From: Candidatus Avipropionibacterium avicola
Lineage (GTDB): Bacteria; Actinomycetota; Actinomycetes; Propionibacteriales; Propionibacteriaceae
DNA length: 6,895 nucleotides
Assembly: GCA_018715445.1 (NCBI GenBank)
Contig: DVLP01000082.1
Location: forward strand, 1-6,895
Reading direction: 5' to 3'
Below, piece by piece: positions 1 through 6,895 of this stretch; position 1 is the stretch's first letter; each line of letters begins with the position of its first letter. A model generated the notes under the pieces. That model did not search any database. It was not told the origin of the DNA and saw nothing but the letters and a program-made list of their open reading frames with translations. A program made the position numbers and the translations under genes.

Positions 1-380
1 TGGTCGACGCGCTGCGGATCGTGCGTCTGCCGTACCACCTGTCGGCGGTCACCCAGGCCGTCGCCCGGGTCGCGCTGCGGCACCGGACGGCGATGCTGGC
101 CCAGGTCGACCAACTGCGTACCGAGCGCGACCGGATCGCCGACTGGTTGCTCGCGCAGGGCCTCGAGGTCGCTCCCTCCGACGCCAACTTCGTGCTCTTC
201 GGCCGGTTCGCCGATCGGCATGCGGTGTGGCAAGGTCTGCTCGACGCCGGTGTGCTGATCCGCGAGACCGGCCCCGACGGCTGGCTGCGGGTCTCGGCCG
301 GCACCGCTGACGACATGGCTGCCTTCCGGGCAGCCCTGACCGAGATCCTGCCCACCGCCACCCGACTGGAGACCTCATGA
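1..380 (+). CDS. hisC: Histidinol-phosphate aminotransferase, C-terminal part (5' truncated by the window edge)
   Basis: PLP-dependent enzyme that transaminates imidazole-acetol phosphate with glutamate to give L-histidinol phosphate, in the cytoplasm. Only the last 125 residues are visible; the open frame begins at base 3 and runs in from the left, so no start codon belongs here and the PLP-binding lysine lies outside the window. Recognisable HisC wording: [19 protein letters not shown] near the start, [11 protein letters not shown] in the middle (small C-terminal domain), and GWLRVSAGT near the end, whose arginine is the usual substrate-carboxylate contact in this aminotransferase family. 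The position directly before hisB supports the call. The stop codon (378-380) overlaps the hisB ATG in an ATGA, indicating translational coupling. The GTG at 21 is internal and not a start. Confidence 0.95.
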   Translation, partial: VDALRIVRLPYHLSAVTQAVARVALRHRTAMLAQVDQLRTERDRIADWLLAQGLEVAPSDANFVLFGRFADRHAVWQGLLDAGVLIRETGPDGWLRVSAGTADDMAAFRAALTEILPTATRLETS

Positions 381-991
381 GCCGCACCGCCACCGTCGAA
401 CGCACCACCTCCGAGTCGAGCATCAAGGTGAGCGTCGACCTCGACGGCACCGGACGCTCCACCATCCGTACCGGGGTCGGGTTCTACGACCACATGCTCA
501 CCGCGCTGTCGAAGCACTCTCTGATCGACCTGGACGTCGAGAGCATCGGCGACATCCACATCGACGCCCACCACACCGTCGAGGACACCGCGATCGCCTT
601 GGGCCAGGCCATCGGTCAGGCCCTCGGCGACAAGCGCGGCATCCGACGCTACGGCGACGCCCTGGTCCCGCTGGACGAGGCGTTGGCCCAGGCCGTCGTC
701 GACGTCTCGGGTCGGCCGTACTGCGTGCACTCCGGAGAGCCGGAGGGCCAGGAGTACGCCCTGATCGGCGGCGGCAACGTCGGCGTGCCCTACATCGGCT
801 CGCTCACCCGCCATGTCTTCGAGACCCTGGCCTTCCACGCCCACCTCTGCCTGCACGTGCGGGTGCTCGGCGGGCGCGACGCCCACCACATCGTCGAGGC
901 CCAGTTCAAGGCCGTCGCCCGGGCCCTGCGCACTGCCGTCGAGCCCGACCCCCGGGTCGACGACGTCCCGAGCACGAAGGGCGCTCTGTGA
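377..991 (+). CDS. hisB: Imidazoleglycerol-phosphate dehydratase (monofunctional HisB)
   Basis: Catalyses dehydration of imidazole glycerol phosphate to imidazole-acetol phosphate, the step before HisC. The 204 aa length fits the single-domain enzyme; there is no fused histidinol-phosphate phosphatase as in E. coli. Family signatures are all present: GVGFYDHML (33-41), the metal-binding HHTVED (65-70), the second metal-binding [10 protein letters not shown] (170-179) and the C-terminal PSTKG (198-202). These two His/Glu motifs bind the two manganese ions shared between subunits of the 24-mer in the known family. The ATG at 377 overlaps the hisC stop and is preceded by GGAG (368-371) at a spacing of 5 bases. 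The stop overlaps the GTG of hisH. No odd features; a normal, full-length gene. Confidence 0.97.
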   Translation: MSRTATVERTTSESSIKVSVDLDGTGRSTIRTGVGFYDHMLTALSKHSLIDLDVESIGDIHIDAHHTVEDTAIALGQAIGQALGDKRGIRRYGDALVPLDEALAQAVVDVSGRPYCVHSGEPEGQEYALIGGGNVGVPYIGSLTRHVFETLAFHAHLCLHVRVLGGRDAHHIVEAQFKAVARALRTAVEPDPRVDDVPSTKGAL

Positions 992-1608
992 GCCCGAGGG
1001 TCGCGGTGCTCGACCACGGCTCGGGCAATCTGCGCTCCGCGGTACGGGCCCTGGCCCGGGCCGGTGCCGAGGTCGAGCTGACCAGCGACGTCGACCGGGC
1101 CGCCGAGGCCCAGGCCGTCGTGGTCCCCGGCGTCGGTGCCTATGCCGCCTGCATGGCCGGGCTGTCGGGCATCGGCGGTGTCGAGCTGGTCCGGCACTGG
1201 GTCGCCCAGCAGCGCCCCCTGCTGGGGATCTGCGTCGGCTTCCAGGTGCTCTTCGAGGCCGGCACCGAGCACGGCACGACCACCCCCGGGTGTGGGGTGC
1301 TGACCGGGCAGGTGACCGGGCTGGCCGCCCGACGTCTGCCGCACATGGGGTGGAACACCGTCTCCGGGCTGGCGGATCGCTACTACTTCGTCCACTCGTA
1401 CGGCGTCGCCCACGACCCGACCCGTCCGGTGACCTCGGCCGCCACCGGGGCGCAGGTCGAGGTGCACACCACGACCCACCAGGACGCCACCTTCGTCGCC
1501 GCGGTCTCCTCGGGCGGGTTGCTGGCGACCCAGTTCCACCCGGAGAAGTCGGCCGAGGCCGGGTCCGCGCTGCTGCGCGGGTGGGTGTCGAGGATCGAGA
1601 ACCGATAG
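988..1608 (+). CDS. hisH: Imidazole glycerol phosphate synthase, glutamine amidotransferase subunit HisH
   Basis: Class I glutamine amidotransferase that hydrolyses glutamine and channels ammonia to HisF, which makes imidazole glycerol phosphate and AICAR. 206 aa. Visible: N-terminal [11 protein letters not shown] (7-17), oxyanion-strand PGVGAY (47-52), nucleophile elbow [10 protein letters not shown] with Cys82, PHMGWN (118-123), YFVHSY (133-138), and the His184/Glu186 pair in HPEKS (184-188). The triad is therefore complete. The GTG start at 988 shares GTGA with the hisB stop, with GAAGGG (976-981) 6 bases upstream. Oddity: only 9 residues separate GWN and YFVHSY, while E. coli HisH as I recall it has about 20, so a surface loop seems shortened. 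Its partner hisF is not in this window. Confidence 0.95.
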   Translation: MSPRVAVLDHGSGNLRSAVRALARAGAEVELTSDVDRAAEAQAVVVPGVGAYAACMAGLSGIGGVELVRHWVAQQRPLLGICVGFQVLFEAGTEHGTTTPGCGVLTGQVTGLAARRLPHMGWNTVSGLADRYYFVHSYGVAHDPTRPVTSAATGAQVEVHTTTHQDATFVAAVSSGGLLATQFHPEKSAEAGSALLRGWVSRIENR

Positions 1609-1617
1609 GGTGCGCGA

Positions 1618-2379
1618 GTGAGTTCTTTGGTGCTGCTGCCCGCTGTCGACGTCGTCGACGGCCAAGCCGTCCAACTGGTCCAGGGGGTGGCCGGGACCGA
1701 GAAGCGGTTCGGTGACCCCGAGGCCGCCGCCCAGCGGTGGGTCGACCAGGGGGCGCAGTGGTTGCACCTGGTCGATCTCGATGCCGCCTTCGGACGTGGC
1801 TCGAACGCTGCCGTGCTGTCGAAGGTCATCGCCTCCTGCGGCGTGGAGGTCGAGCTGTCCGGTGGGATCCGGGACGACGCCTCCCTCGAGCGGGCCCTCG
1901 GCACCGGCTGTCGCCGCGTCGTGATCGGCACCGCCGCCCTGGAGCAACCCGACTGGGCGGCCAAGGTGATCGCCGAGCACGGCGACCGGATCGCGATCGG
2001 GCTGGACGTGAAGGGTGACAAGCTCGCGGCCCGGGGCTGGACCCGTGAGGGCGGCGACCTGCTGGAGACCCTGCAGCGCCTGGACGCCGCCGGCTGCGAG
2101 CGGTTCGTGGTGACCGACGTCGCCAGCGACGGCATGTTGTCCGGGCCCAACTTCGAGCTGTTGGGTCGGGTCTGTGCCCACACCGATGCGGCCGTGATCG
2201 CCTCCGGTGGGGTCTCGACCCTGCAGGACATCGAGACCCTGACCGGGCTGGTCTCGATCGGCGTCGAGGGCGCCATCATCGGAACCGCCCTGTACGTGGG
2301 CAACCTTGCCCTGCCCGAGGCCCTGGCGCTGACCAGGTCCGCTGCTGCTGACCAGCAGGCTGATGGAGGAACGCAGTGA
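1618..2379 (+). CDS. priA: Phosphoribosyl isomerase A, HisA of the actinobacterial PriA type (ProFAR isomerase, probably also PRA isomerase)
   Basis: TIM-barrel isomerase that converts ProFAR to PRFAR in histidine synthesis; in actinobacteria PriA often also performs the TrpF step of tryptophan synthesis. 253 aa. Key residues: Asp11 in LLPAVDV, SGGIRDD (81-87), GLDV with Asp130, RGW with Arg139 and Trp141, VTDVASDG with Asp171, ASGGVS (195-200) and IGTALY (221-226). Allowing for a loop 4 residues shorter than M. tuberculosis PriA (from memory), Asp11, Asp130, Arg139, Trp141 and Asp171 correspond to its D11, D130, R143, W145 and D175, which supports the bifunctional PriA type. The GTG start lies 9 bases after the hisH stop with only a weak AGGG upstream. 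The last residues (about 240-253) are polar and low in complexity; their DNA carries the ribosome binding site of the next gene. Confidence 0.93.
   Translation: MSSLVLLPAVDVVDGQAVQLVQGVAGTEKRFGDPEAAAQRWVDQGAQWLHLVDLDAAFGRGSNAAVLSKVIASCGVEVELSGGIRDDASLERALGTGCRRVVIGTAALEQPDWAAKVIAEHGDRIAIGLDVKGDKLAARGWTREGGDLLETLQRLDAAGCERFVVTDVASDGMLSGPNFELLGRVCAHTDAAVIASGGVSTLQDIETLTGLVSIGVEGAIIGTALYVGNLALPEALALTRSAAADQQADGGTQ
2365..2370 (+). promoter_or_regulatory. Strong Shine-Dalgarno (GGAGGA) for the FAR-HAD gene, inside the hisA end
   Basis: GGAGGA lies 5 bases upstream of the GTG at 2376, within the last codons of hisA. It is the closest match to the anti-Shine-Dalgarno among all starts in the window. 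It decides the start of the FAR-HAD gene at 2376 over the later in-frame ATG at 2484, and suggests good translation even though the gene sits behind hisA. Confidence 0.75.
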
Positions 2380-4799
2380 CCGTACCCCTCGACCGTTCGC
2401 CGGCCGGGAGTTTCGGCGTCCGTCAGGTCGCCACCACCGGACCCGGGCTGGACGGCCGCTTGGCCGACCTGCTCGACGGACAGATGATCGTGATGACCGG
2501 GGTGACCGGGTTCATCGGCGAGCAACTGCTGTGGAAGATCCTGACCGAGTTGCCGACGACCCGCGCTGGGGTGATCGTGCGTCGCAAGGGATCCCAGACG
2601 GCCCACGACCGGGTGCTGGCCCTGCTCAAGAAGAAGATCTTCACCGACGTCGTCGCCGCAGCGGGATCGCGCGAAGCCCTCATGGAGCAACGGATCCAGG
2701 TGATCGAGGGCGACCTGCCCAACGTCCCCGAGCTGCCCGACGAGCTCGACGTGGTGGTGCACTGCGCCGGTGACGTCAGCTTCGACCCGCCGATCGATCA
2801 GGCCTTCACCACCAACGTGATCGGCACCCAGCGGTTGATGGAGCGGATGCTCGAGGCATCGCAGCGTTCCGGCAAGACGCCGCACTACGTGCACATCTCG
2901 ACCGCCTACACCGCCGGTCGTCGTCGCGGGGCGATCCCCGAGACCGCCCACGTCCACGACATCGACCACCGGGTCGAGACCGCACGCGGGCTCGAACTGC
3001 GCGCCGTGGTCGAGACCCAGTCGCGCACCAGTGAGCGGTTGACCGCGTTGCGTGAGGAGGCCGAGGTCGAGCACCGCCAGGCCGGGCTGCTGACCACCGC
3101 GGCCGACACCGAGCGCCGTCGCAAGGCGTGGGTGGAGGAGGAACTGGTCAAGGCCGGCACCGAGCGTGCCCGCTCACTGGGCTGGACCGACGTCTACACC
3201 TTCACCAAGGCCCTGGCCGAGCGGGTGGTTGCCGAGGTCGGGGCCGAGATCCCTGTGTCGGTGGTGCGTCCGGCGATCGTGGAGTCCTCCTGGAAGCATC
3301 CGTACCCCGGGTGGATCGAGGGCTTCAAGATGGCCGAGCCGCTGATCCTGGCGTACGGGCGGGGCGACCTGCCCGAGTTCCCGGCGTCACCGGACTCGGT
3401 GGTCGACATCGTGCCCTGTGACCACGTCGTCAACGCCACCCTGGCTGTCTGTGCCACCCGGCCCGAGCCGGGCAAGCCGGAGTTCTACCACGTCAACTCC
3501 GGCGCGCGGAACCCGTTGACCTTCTCCGAGTTGTACGGCCACGTCCGCAACTACTTCCTGGCCCACCCCTTCGCCGGCGGTGACAAGGGGATCCCCTCCT
3601 TGCCGGTGTGGAAGTTCCCCGGTGCGGCCGCGGTGGAGAAGGTGCTGTCGACCACTGAACGCCGCCACAAGGTCGGCGAGGCCGTGCTGCGGCGGATGCC
3701 GCGCGGGGAGGTGGCCCGCTCGTTGGCCAAGACCCTCGACAAGACCCGGACCCGACTGGACTTCCTGCACAAGTACCTGGGGCTCTACAACGAGTACGCC
3801 CAGTCCGAGCTGCACTTCGTCGACGACAACACCCTGCGGCTGCACCACTGCCTGCACCCCGACGACGTCGACGCCTTCGCCTTCGACAGCGCCGCCTACG
3901 ACTGGACCACCTACCTGGAGGAGGTCCACTGTCCCTCGATCACCGAACCGGTACGTCGGATGGACGCGCTGCGCCGCAAGCGCGGCAACCGGGCCAGCAC
4001 CATGAAGGCGCTGCCGCCGCGGGCCGAGGGTGACGACAGCCCCAGCGATGTGGTGGCGGTCTTCGACCTGGACGGCACGATCATGACCACCAACGTGGTC
4101 GAGCAGTACCTGTGGGCCCGCCTGCCCGAGCTCAGCAACGGCCGCAAGGTGGCCGAGGTGGCCTCGCTGATCCGTGACCTGCCCGGCTGGCTGCGCGCCG
4201 AGAAGCGTGACCGTGGCGGATTCCTGCGAGCCATGTATCGCCGCTACGCCGGCGCCGACCTGGCCGCCCTGGAGCAGCACGTCGACACCGCGATGGCCGG
4301 CCACATCCTGGAGCGTCTCGCTCCCGAGGCCGTCCGTCGGATCCGCGAGCACCGCGCGGCCGGTCACACCACGATCCTGATCACCGGTGTGGTCCGCCCG
4401 CTCACCCGGCCGTTGGCACCACTGTTCGACGTGATCGTGGCCGCGGACCTGGCCACCGACGAGCAGGGTCGGTGCACCGGCTACCTGGCGACCCCCGCCC
4501 TGGTGGGGGAGTCCCGCGCGGCCTGGCTCACCCACTACGCCAGCCTGCACGGGATCGACCTGACCCGCTCCTACGCCTACGCCGACTCCCACTCCGACCT
4601 GCCCTGGCTGTCGGTGGTCGGCCACCCGGTGGCGGTCAACCCGGAGATCCCGTTGATGCGGGCCGCGACCTCGCGACAGTGGACCACCGTCGACTGGGAG
4701 AGCACGCCCCAGACCCCGGTGTGGGTGATGCCGAACAGACAGACCCGGACCGGGCCGACCGGTACCGCCGACCTCACCGAACCCCGGAAGGGTGAATGA
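2376..4799 (+). CDS. Fatty acyl-CoA reductase (extended SDR + FAR_C domain) fused to a HAD-IB phosphatase
   Basis: Predicted to reduce a fatty acyl thioester to aldehyde or alcohol with NAD(P)H, with a phosphatase domain of unknown substrate. 807 aa. Residues 37-355: Rossmann domain with TGVTGFIG (41-48), HISTAYTAG with Ser175, and catalytic YTFTK (Tyr274, Lys278) followed by ALAE, then [19 protein letters not shown] (296-314), very close to eukaryotic-type fatty acyl-CoA reductases. Residues about 200-265 between Ser175 and Tyr274 form a charged, probably helical insert. Residues about 380-530 resemble [34 protein letters not shown] (508-517). A linker (530-558) leads to HAD-IB: FDLDGT with Asp564 and Asp566 (motif I), LITG with Thr670 (II), GESR with Arg714 where Lys is more usual (III), YADSHSDLP with Asp737 and Asp741 (IV). 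No transmembrane segment or signal peptide is evident. The GTG start overlaps the hisA stop. The true substrate (CoA or ACP, chain length) cannot be read from sequence. Confidence 0.88.
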   Translation: MTVPLDRSPAGSFGVRQVATTGPGLDGRLADLLDGQMIVMTGVTGFIGEQLLWKILTELPTTRAGVIVRRKGSQTAHDRVLALLKKKIFTDVVAAAGSREALMEQRIQVIEGDLPNVPELPDELDVVVHCAGDVSFDPPIDQAFTTNVIGTQRLMERMLEASQRSGKTPHYVHISTAYTAGRRRGAIPETAHVHDIDHRVETARGLELRAVVETQSRTSERLTALREEAEVEHRQAGLLTTAADTERRRKAWVEEELVKAGTERARSLGWTDVYTFTKALAERVVAEVGAEIPVSVVRPAIVESSWKHPYPGWIEGFKMAEPLILAYGRGDLPEFPASPDSVVDIVPCDHVVNATLAVCATRPEPGKPEFYHVNSGARNPLTFSELYGHVRNYFLAHPFAGGDKGIPSLPVWKFPGAAAVEKVLSTTERRHKVGEAVLRRMPRGEVARSLAKTLDKTRTRLDFLHKYLGLYNEYAQSELHFVDDNTLRLHHCLHPDDVDAFAFDSAAYDWTTYLEEVHCPSITEPVRRMDALRRKRGNRASTMKALPPRAEGDDSPSDVVAVFDLDGTIMTTNVVEQYLWARLPELSNGRKVAEVASLIRDLPGWLRAEKRDRGGFLRAMYRRYAGADLAALEQHVDTAMAGHILERLAPEAVRRIREHRAAGHTTILITGVVRPLTRPLAPLFDVIVAADLATDEQGRCTGYLATPALVGESRAAWLTHYASLHGIDLTRSYAYADSHSDLPWLSVVGHPVAVNPEIPLMRAATSRQWTTVDWESTPQTPVWVMPNRQTRTGPTGTADLTEPRKGE
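4786..4791 (+). promoter_or_regulatory. Shine-Dalgarno GGAAGG that favours a TTG start at 4801 for the LarA-like gene
   Basis: GGAAGG directly abuts the GTG at 4792, too close to serve it well, but is 9 bases from the in-frame TTG at 4801. With the TTG start the protein would begin three residues later and lie 1 base after the preceding stop (4797-4799) rather than overlap it by 8 bases. The ATG at 4796 is in another frame and stops after two codons. Confidence 0.5.
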
Positions 4800-6318
4800 C
4801 TTGACGATCCAGCGACCGGTGGCCCGTCCCGGATTCGTGCACGAGACCAACGAGCGGACCCCCGACCTGGCGGTCCACACCGGCTCGGGGGTGCTGACGC
4901 AGCGCTTCCCGGTCGGCACCACCGTGGTCTACGCCGCCGAGCCGACCGTGCCGAGCCTGGCCGTACGACCCGCCCTGCGCGAGGCGCTGGCCCAGCCCCT
5001 CGACGGTGCTCCGCTGGCCGAGCGGCTGCAGGCCGGGATGAGCCTGACGATCGTGTTCGGCGACACCACCGCGGCCGTCCCGACGGTCAGTGGCACCGAC
5101 CCACGGGGTCAGGCCGTCGAGGAGGTCCTCACCCTGGCTGCCGCGGCCGGTGTCGATGATGTCGCCCTGGTCTGTGCCCGTGGTCTGCAACGGCGCCTGA
5201 GCGACGACGAGTTGCTGGCCGCCCTGGGTCGCCGGGTCCACGAGTCCTTCGCCCCACTCGGCCAGATCAGCCAGCACGATGCCGAGGCCGAGGACCTGGT
5301 CACGGTCGACGGCATCGCCGTGAACCGTCGGGTGGCCGAGTCCGACCTGGTCGTGACGGTGCAGGCCACCGATGCGCGCAACCGGACCGGGGCGCACCTG
5401 TTGGTCGAGCTCGCCTCTGTGGCCGACCTCGCCGCCGTACGGGGTGCCGGCCGTGCCGACACCGCCGAGGCGGAGCTGGGGGAGCGGCTCGCCGCCGCGC
5501 TGCCGGTGTTCGCCGTCGAGGTCGCCCTGGACACCCATCCGTTCGCGCCGCAGCTCGGCTTCCTCTCCCGGCGGGAGTGGGAGTGGGGGCCGAAGGAGAA
5601 GCTCACCGCGCGTGGCCTGCGCCAGGCCGATCGGGTGCTGCCGGTCCGAGCCCGGGCCCGGCTGATGCAGCAGGCCGAGACCGAGGCCGCTGCCCTGACC
5701 GTGAGCGCGGGCAGCCCGCTCGAGGTCGGGCGTCACACCGCCGACACCTTGCTCGCCCGCCAGCGGGTGATCGTCGGCCACCGCGTCAACACCCTGGTCA
5801 CCGGCCTGCCGCACGTCTCGCCGTACGGCGTCGGTGCCTGGCTGAACCCGCTGCTGGCGGCCCATCTCGCCCTGGCCGAGGCCGACCGCAGCCACACCGG
5901 GACACCGTTGCTCAACGACGGCGGTTCGCTGATCGTCTTCGGTGGTGCCGAGCCGCGCTACCACCATCACCACAGCGCGACCGCGGACTTCGTCACCGAG
6001 GTGCTCTCCGGTGAGGGCAGCGATCTGGCCACCGCCGAGCAGCGCTTCGCCTCCGACGACTGGTACCGCCACCTCTACCGTCACGGTCAGGCCCATCACG
6101 CGCTGCAGCCGTTCCACCTGTGGTACGAGACCGCGCCCGCCCGGGAGCGGTTGTCCTCGATCATCTGGGTCGGCGGGGACCGCGCCACCTGTGCCGCGAT
6201 GGGCTTCCGGGCCGCCACCACCCTGGCCGACGCGCTGGAGATGGTCGACGACCGCGACAGCCTCGGCTACCTGCACAACCCGCCGCTGCCGATCGTCGAC
6301 CTGGCGGGGGAGCGATGA
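4792..6318 (+). CDS. LarA-like (lactate racemase domain/DUF2088) protein, active-site residues apparently lost
   Basis: Long relative of the nickel-pincer lactate racemase LarA; function here unknown. 508 aa against roughly 420-430 for LarA. The N-terminal domain (about 35-215) follows the Lar_N outline: LTIVFGDTTAAVP (85-97), DDVALVCARGLQRRLSDDEL (122-141) and QHDAEAEDLVTV (161-172). A long middle section (about 215-340) contains LPVRARARL and PLEVGRHTADTLLARQ. The C-terminal part has SPYGVGAWLNPLLAAHLAL (343-361), GGSLIVFGG (377-385), YHHHHS (390-395) and IIWVGGDR...GFRAATTLADALEMV (457-485), the last like the end of Lar_C. LarA positions do not match: the DxTR Arg is Ala94, the GTH motif reads GLQ (131-133), and no GGxK pincer lysine is visible after residue 190. 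Racemase activity is thus doubtful. The start may be GTG 4792 or TTG 4801. It lies between a fatty acyl reductase and an acyltransferase-like gene, so a lipid-related role is inferred. Confidence 0.75.
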   Translation: MNDLTIQRPVARPGFVHETNERTPDLAVHTGSGVLTQRFPVGTTVVYAAEPTVPSLAVRPALREALAQPLDGAPLAERLQAGMSLTIVFGDTTAAVPTVSGTDPRGQAVEEVLTLAAAAGVDDVALVCARGLQRRLSDDELLAALGRRVHESFAPLGQISQHDAEAEDLVTVDGIAVNRRVAESDLVVTVQATDARNRTGAHLLVELASVADLAAVRGAGRADTAEAELGERLAAALPVFAVEVALDTHPFAPQLGFLSRREWEWGPKEKLTARGLRQADRVLPVRARARLMQQAETEAAALTVSAGSPLEVGRHTADTLLARQRVIVGHRVNTLVTGLPHVSPYGVGAWLNPLLAAHLALAEADRSHTGTPLLNDGGSLIVFGGAEPRYHHHHSATADFVTEVLSGEGSDLATAEQRFASDDWYRHLYRHGQAHHALQPFHLWYETAPARERLSSIIWVGGDRATCAAMGFRAATTLADALEMVDDRDSLGYLHNPPLPIVDLAGER

Positions 6319-6875
6319 TCGGCCTGCCCCGCTGGCGCACCAGGCGTCCGGTCGAGGTCGTGGGTGCCGACCTGCTGGACGGGCTCGAGCAGCCCTGCGT
6401 GTTCTGGGCGCTCGATGCGACCGCCGAGGCGGTCCGCACCGGTCTGCGGGCGGCCGGCTGGCGTCGCCCGGTCCGGGTCATCGCCCCGGCGGTCGGTCAA
6501 CTGGCCCAGCGTCGTGGTCCCTCGGTCGCCCTGCTCGTCGATGATGCGGTGGTGGCCGCCGACCACCTGGCCCAGCTGCTGCCGGTGACGGTGGTCCCGC
6601 TGTGGTTCGGTGGGGCCGATGGTGGCGCCGAGGGCCCGATCCGGATGCGGATCGGCAACGCCCTGGTGCCGACGGCCGGTGAGGACGTCACCCGGTTCAC
6701 CGATCGGGTGGCCGATGCCGCCGAGACCCTCGCCAGCGAGGAAGCCGCCGGTTGGTGGCAGGTGATGGGTGCCGGCACGGTCACGGCCGCGCCCCCGGTC
6801 ACCCCCGGTGGCTGGCGGCAGCGCTGGCAGCGCACCGAGTCGCTACCCGCCCGTCCCCGGATCTGGGGCGCCTGA
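6315..6875 (+). CDS. Small protein resembling a lysophospholipid acyltransferase (PlsC-like) without catalytic motifs
   Basis: 186 aa, function unknown. The ATG overlaps the LarA-like stop in an ATGA, so it is translationally coupled; GGAG lies only 2 bases upstream within a run of Gs. No signal peptide is evident. The second half reads like the tail of actinobacterial PlsC-family acyltransferases: VTVVPLWFGG (91-100) where those enzymes have a VVPVAI-type strand, GPIRMRIGNALVP (107-119) where they have a VRVRIGxP strand, GEDVTRFTDRV (122-132), then a tryptophan-rich end with GWWQVM (146-151), GWRQRW (166-171) and PRIW (181-184). The expected HX4D is absent from PCVFWALDATAEAV (27-40), and ALLVDDAVV (72-80) stands where FPEGTR would be. 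By family knowledge such a protein should not transfer acyl groups itself. It may be a regulatory or structural partner of the two upstream proteins, a decaying copy, or an unrelated family with chance similarity. Confidence 0.6.
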   Translation: MIGLPRWRTRRPVEVVGADLLDGLEQPCVFWALDATAEAVRTGLRAAGWRRPVRVIAPAVGQLAQRRGPSVALLVDDAVVAADHLAQLLPVTVVPLWFGGADGGAEGPIRMRIGNALVPTAGEDVTRFTDRVADAAETLASEEAAGWWQVMGAGTVTAAPPVTPGGWRQRWQRTESLPARPRIWGA

Positions 6876-6895
6876 GCCCCGTCGGGTGAGGATGT
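6876..6895 (+). other. Window end: 20 bases after the last gene, possible start of a further gene
   Basis: No terminator hairpin fits in this short stretch. GGGTGAGG (6884-6891) directly precedes an ATG at 6892-6894, which could begin another gene, but the spacing is too tight and there is no coding sequence to judge. Confidence 0.15.

Noticed and set aside
1609..1617. Gap between hisH and hisA considered as a terminator or promoter
   Set aside because: Only 9 bases with no hairpin; simple intra-operon spacing.
790..2181. 463-codon minus-strand open frame opposite hisB, hisH and hisA
   Set aside because: Opposes three textbook histidine genes; composition is typical of antisense translation in high-GC DNA.
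1383..3074. 563-codon minus-strand open frame across hisH, hisA and the FAR start
   Set aside because: It spans three well-supported + strand genes and shows no recognisable domain; a GC-driven shadow.
3387..4922. 511-codon minus-strand open frame opposite the FAR_C and HAD parts
   Set aside because: Valine/glycine/glutamine-rich shadow translation without motifs; the + strand HAD motifs are unambiguous.
5962..5973. Four consecutive histidines (YHHHHS) in the LarA-like protein, considered as a vector His-tag
   Set aside because: It is internal, in the middle of a native-looking C-terminal domain, with mixed CAC/CAT codons; no cloning sequence surrounds it.
4774..6276. 500-codon open frame on the minus strand opposite the LarA-like gene
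   Set aside because: Its translation is rich in Gly, Arg, Gln and Val with no family motif; such long antisense frames are expected in high-GC coding DNA, and the + strand gene has clear Lar-like wording.
6120..6314. Extension of the last gene upstream to a GTG at 6120
   Set aside because: It would overlap the end of the LarA-like gene by about 200 bases; the ATG at 6315 with its ATGA overlap is the natural start, and the extension is Arg/Gly/Pro-rich shadow sequence.

Overview
The window comes from a high-GC Gram-positive bacterium, almost certainly an actinobacterium. GC content is very high, codons end mostly in G or C, GTG starts are common, the HisA looks like the actinobacterial PriA type, and HisB is a stand-alone dehydratase. 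Protein wording suggests Propionibacteriales or a relative, but I cannot fix the genus from the sequence.

Everything is on the + strand and nearly every base is coding. The left part (1-2379) is the middle of a histidine operon: the 3' end of hisC, then hisB, hisH and hisA/priA. They are joined by 4-base stop/start overlaps (ATGA, GTGA), except for a 9-base gap before hisA. The next gene one would expect in many actinobacterial his operons, hisF, is not there.

Instead, hisA overlaps by 4 bases (GTGA) a long gene with the best Shine-Dalgarno sequence in the window. It encodes a three-part protein (2376-4799, 807 aa): an extended SDR fatty acyl-CoA reductase domain, a FAR_C/'sterile' type domain, and a HAD-IB phosphatase domain. 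It is followed without a gap by a long LarA-like protein (4792-6318, 508 aa) that keeps the family outline but lacks the expected nickel-pincer and catalytic residues. Last comes a small protein (6315-6875, 186 aa) whose second half resembles the tail of actinobacterial lysophospholipid acyltransferases but which has no HX4D or EGTR motif.

The most interesting part is therefore the three-gene cassette coupled to the end of the his genes: a FAR-HAD fusion, a LarA-like protein without recognisable active-site residues, and an acyltransferase-like protein without a catalytic dyad. The likely theme is modification of fatty-acyl groups (fatty aldehyde, alcohol, ether or wax-type lipid), possibly with two non-catalytic or repurposed partners. 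That theme is an inference; the individual motifs, overlaps and missing residues are read directly. I see no promoter, terminator, RNA gene, mobile element, CRISPR array or notable repeat. The last 20 bases are too short to define another gene.
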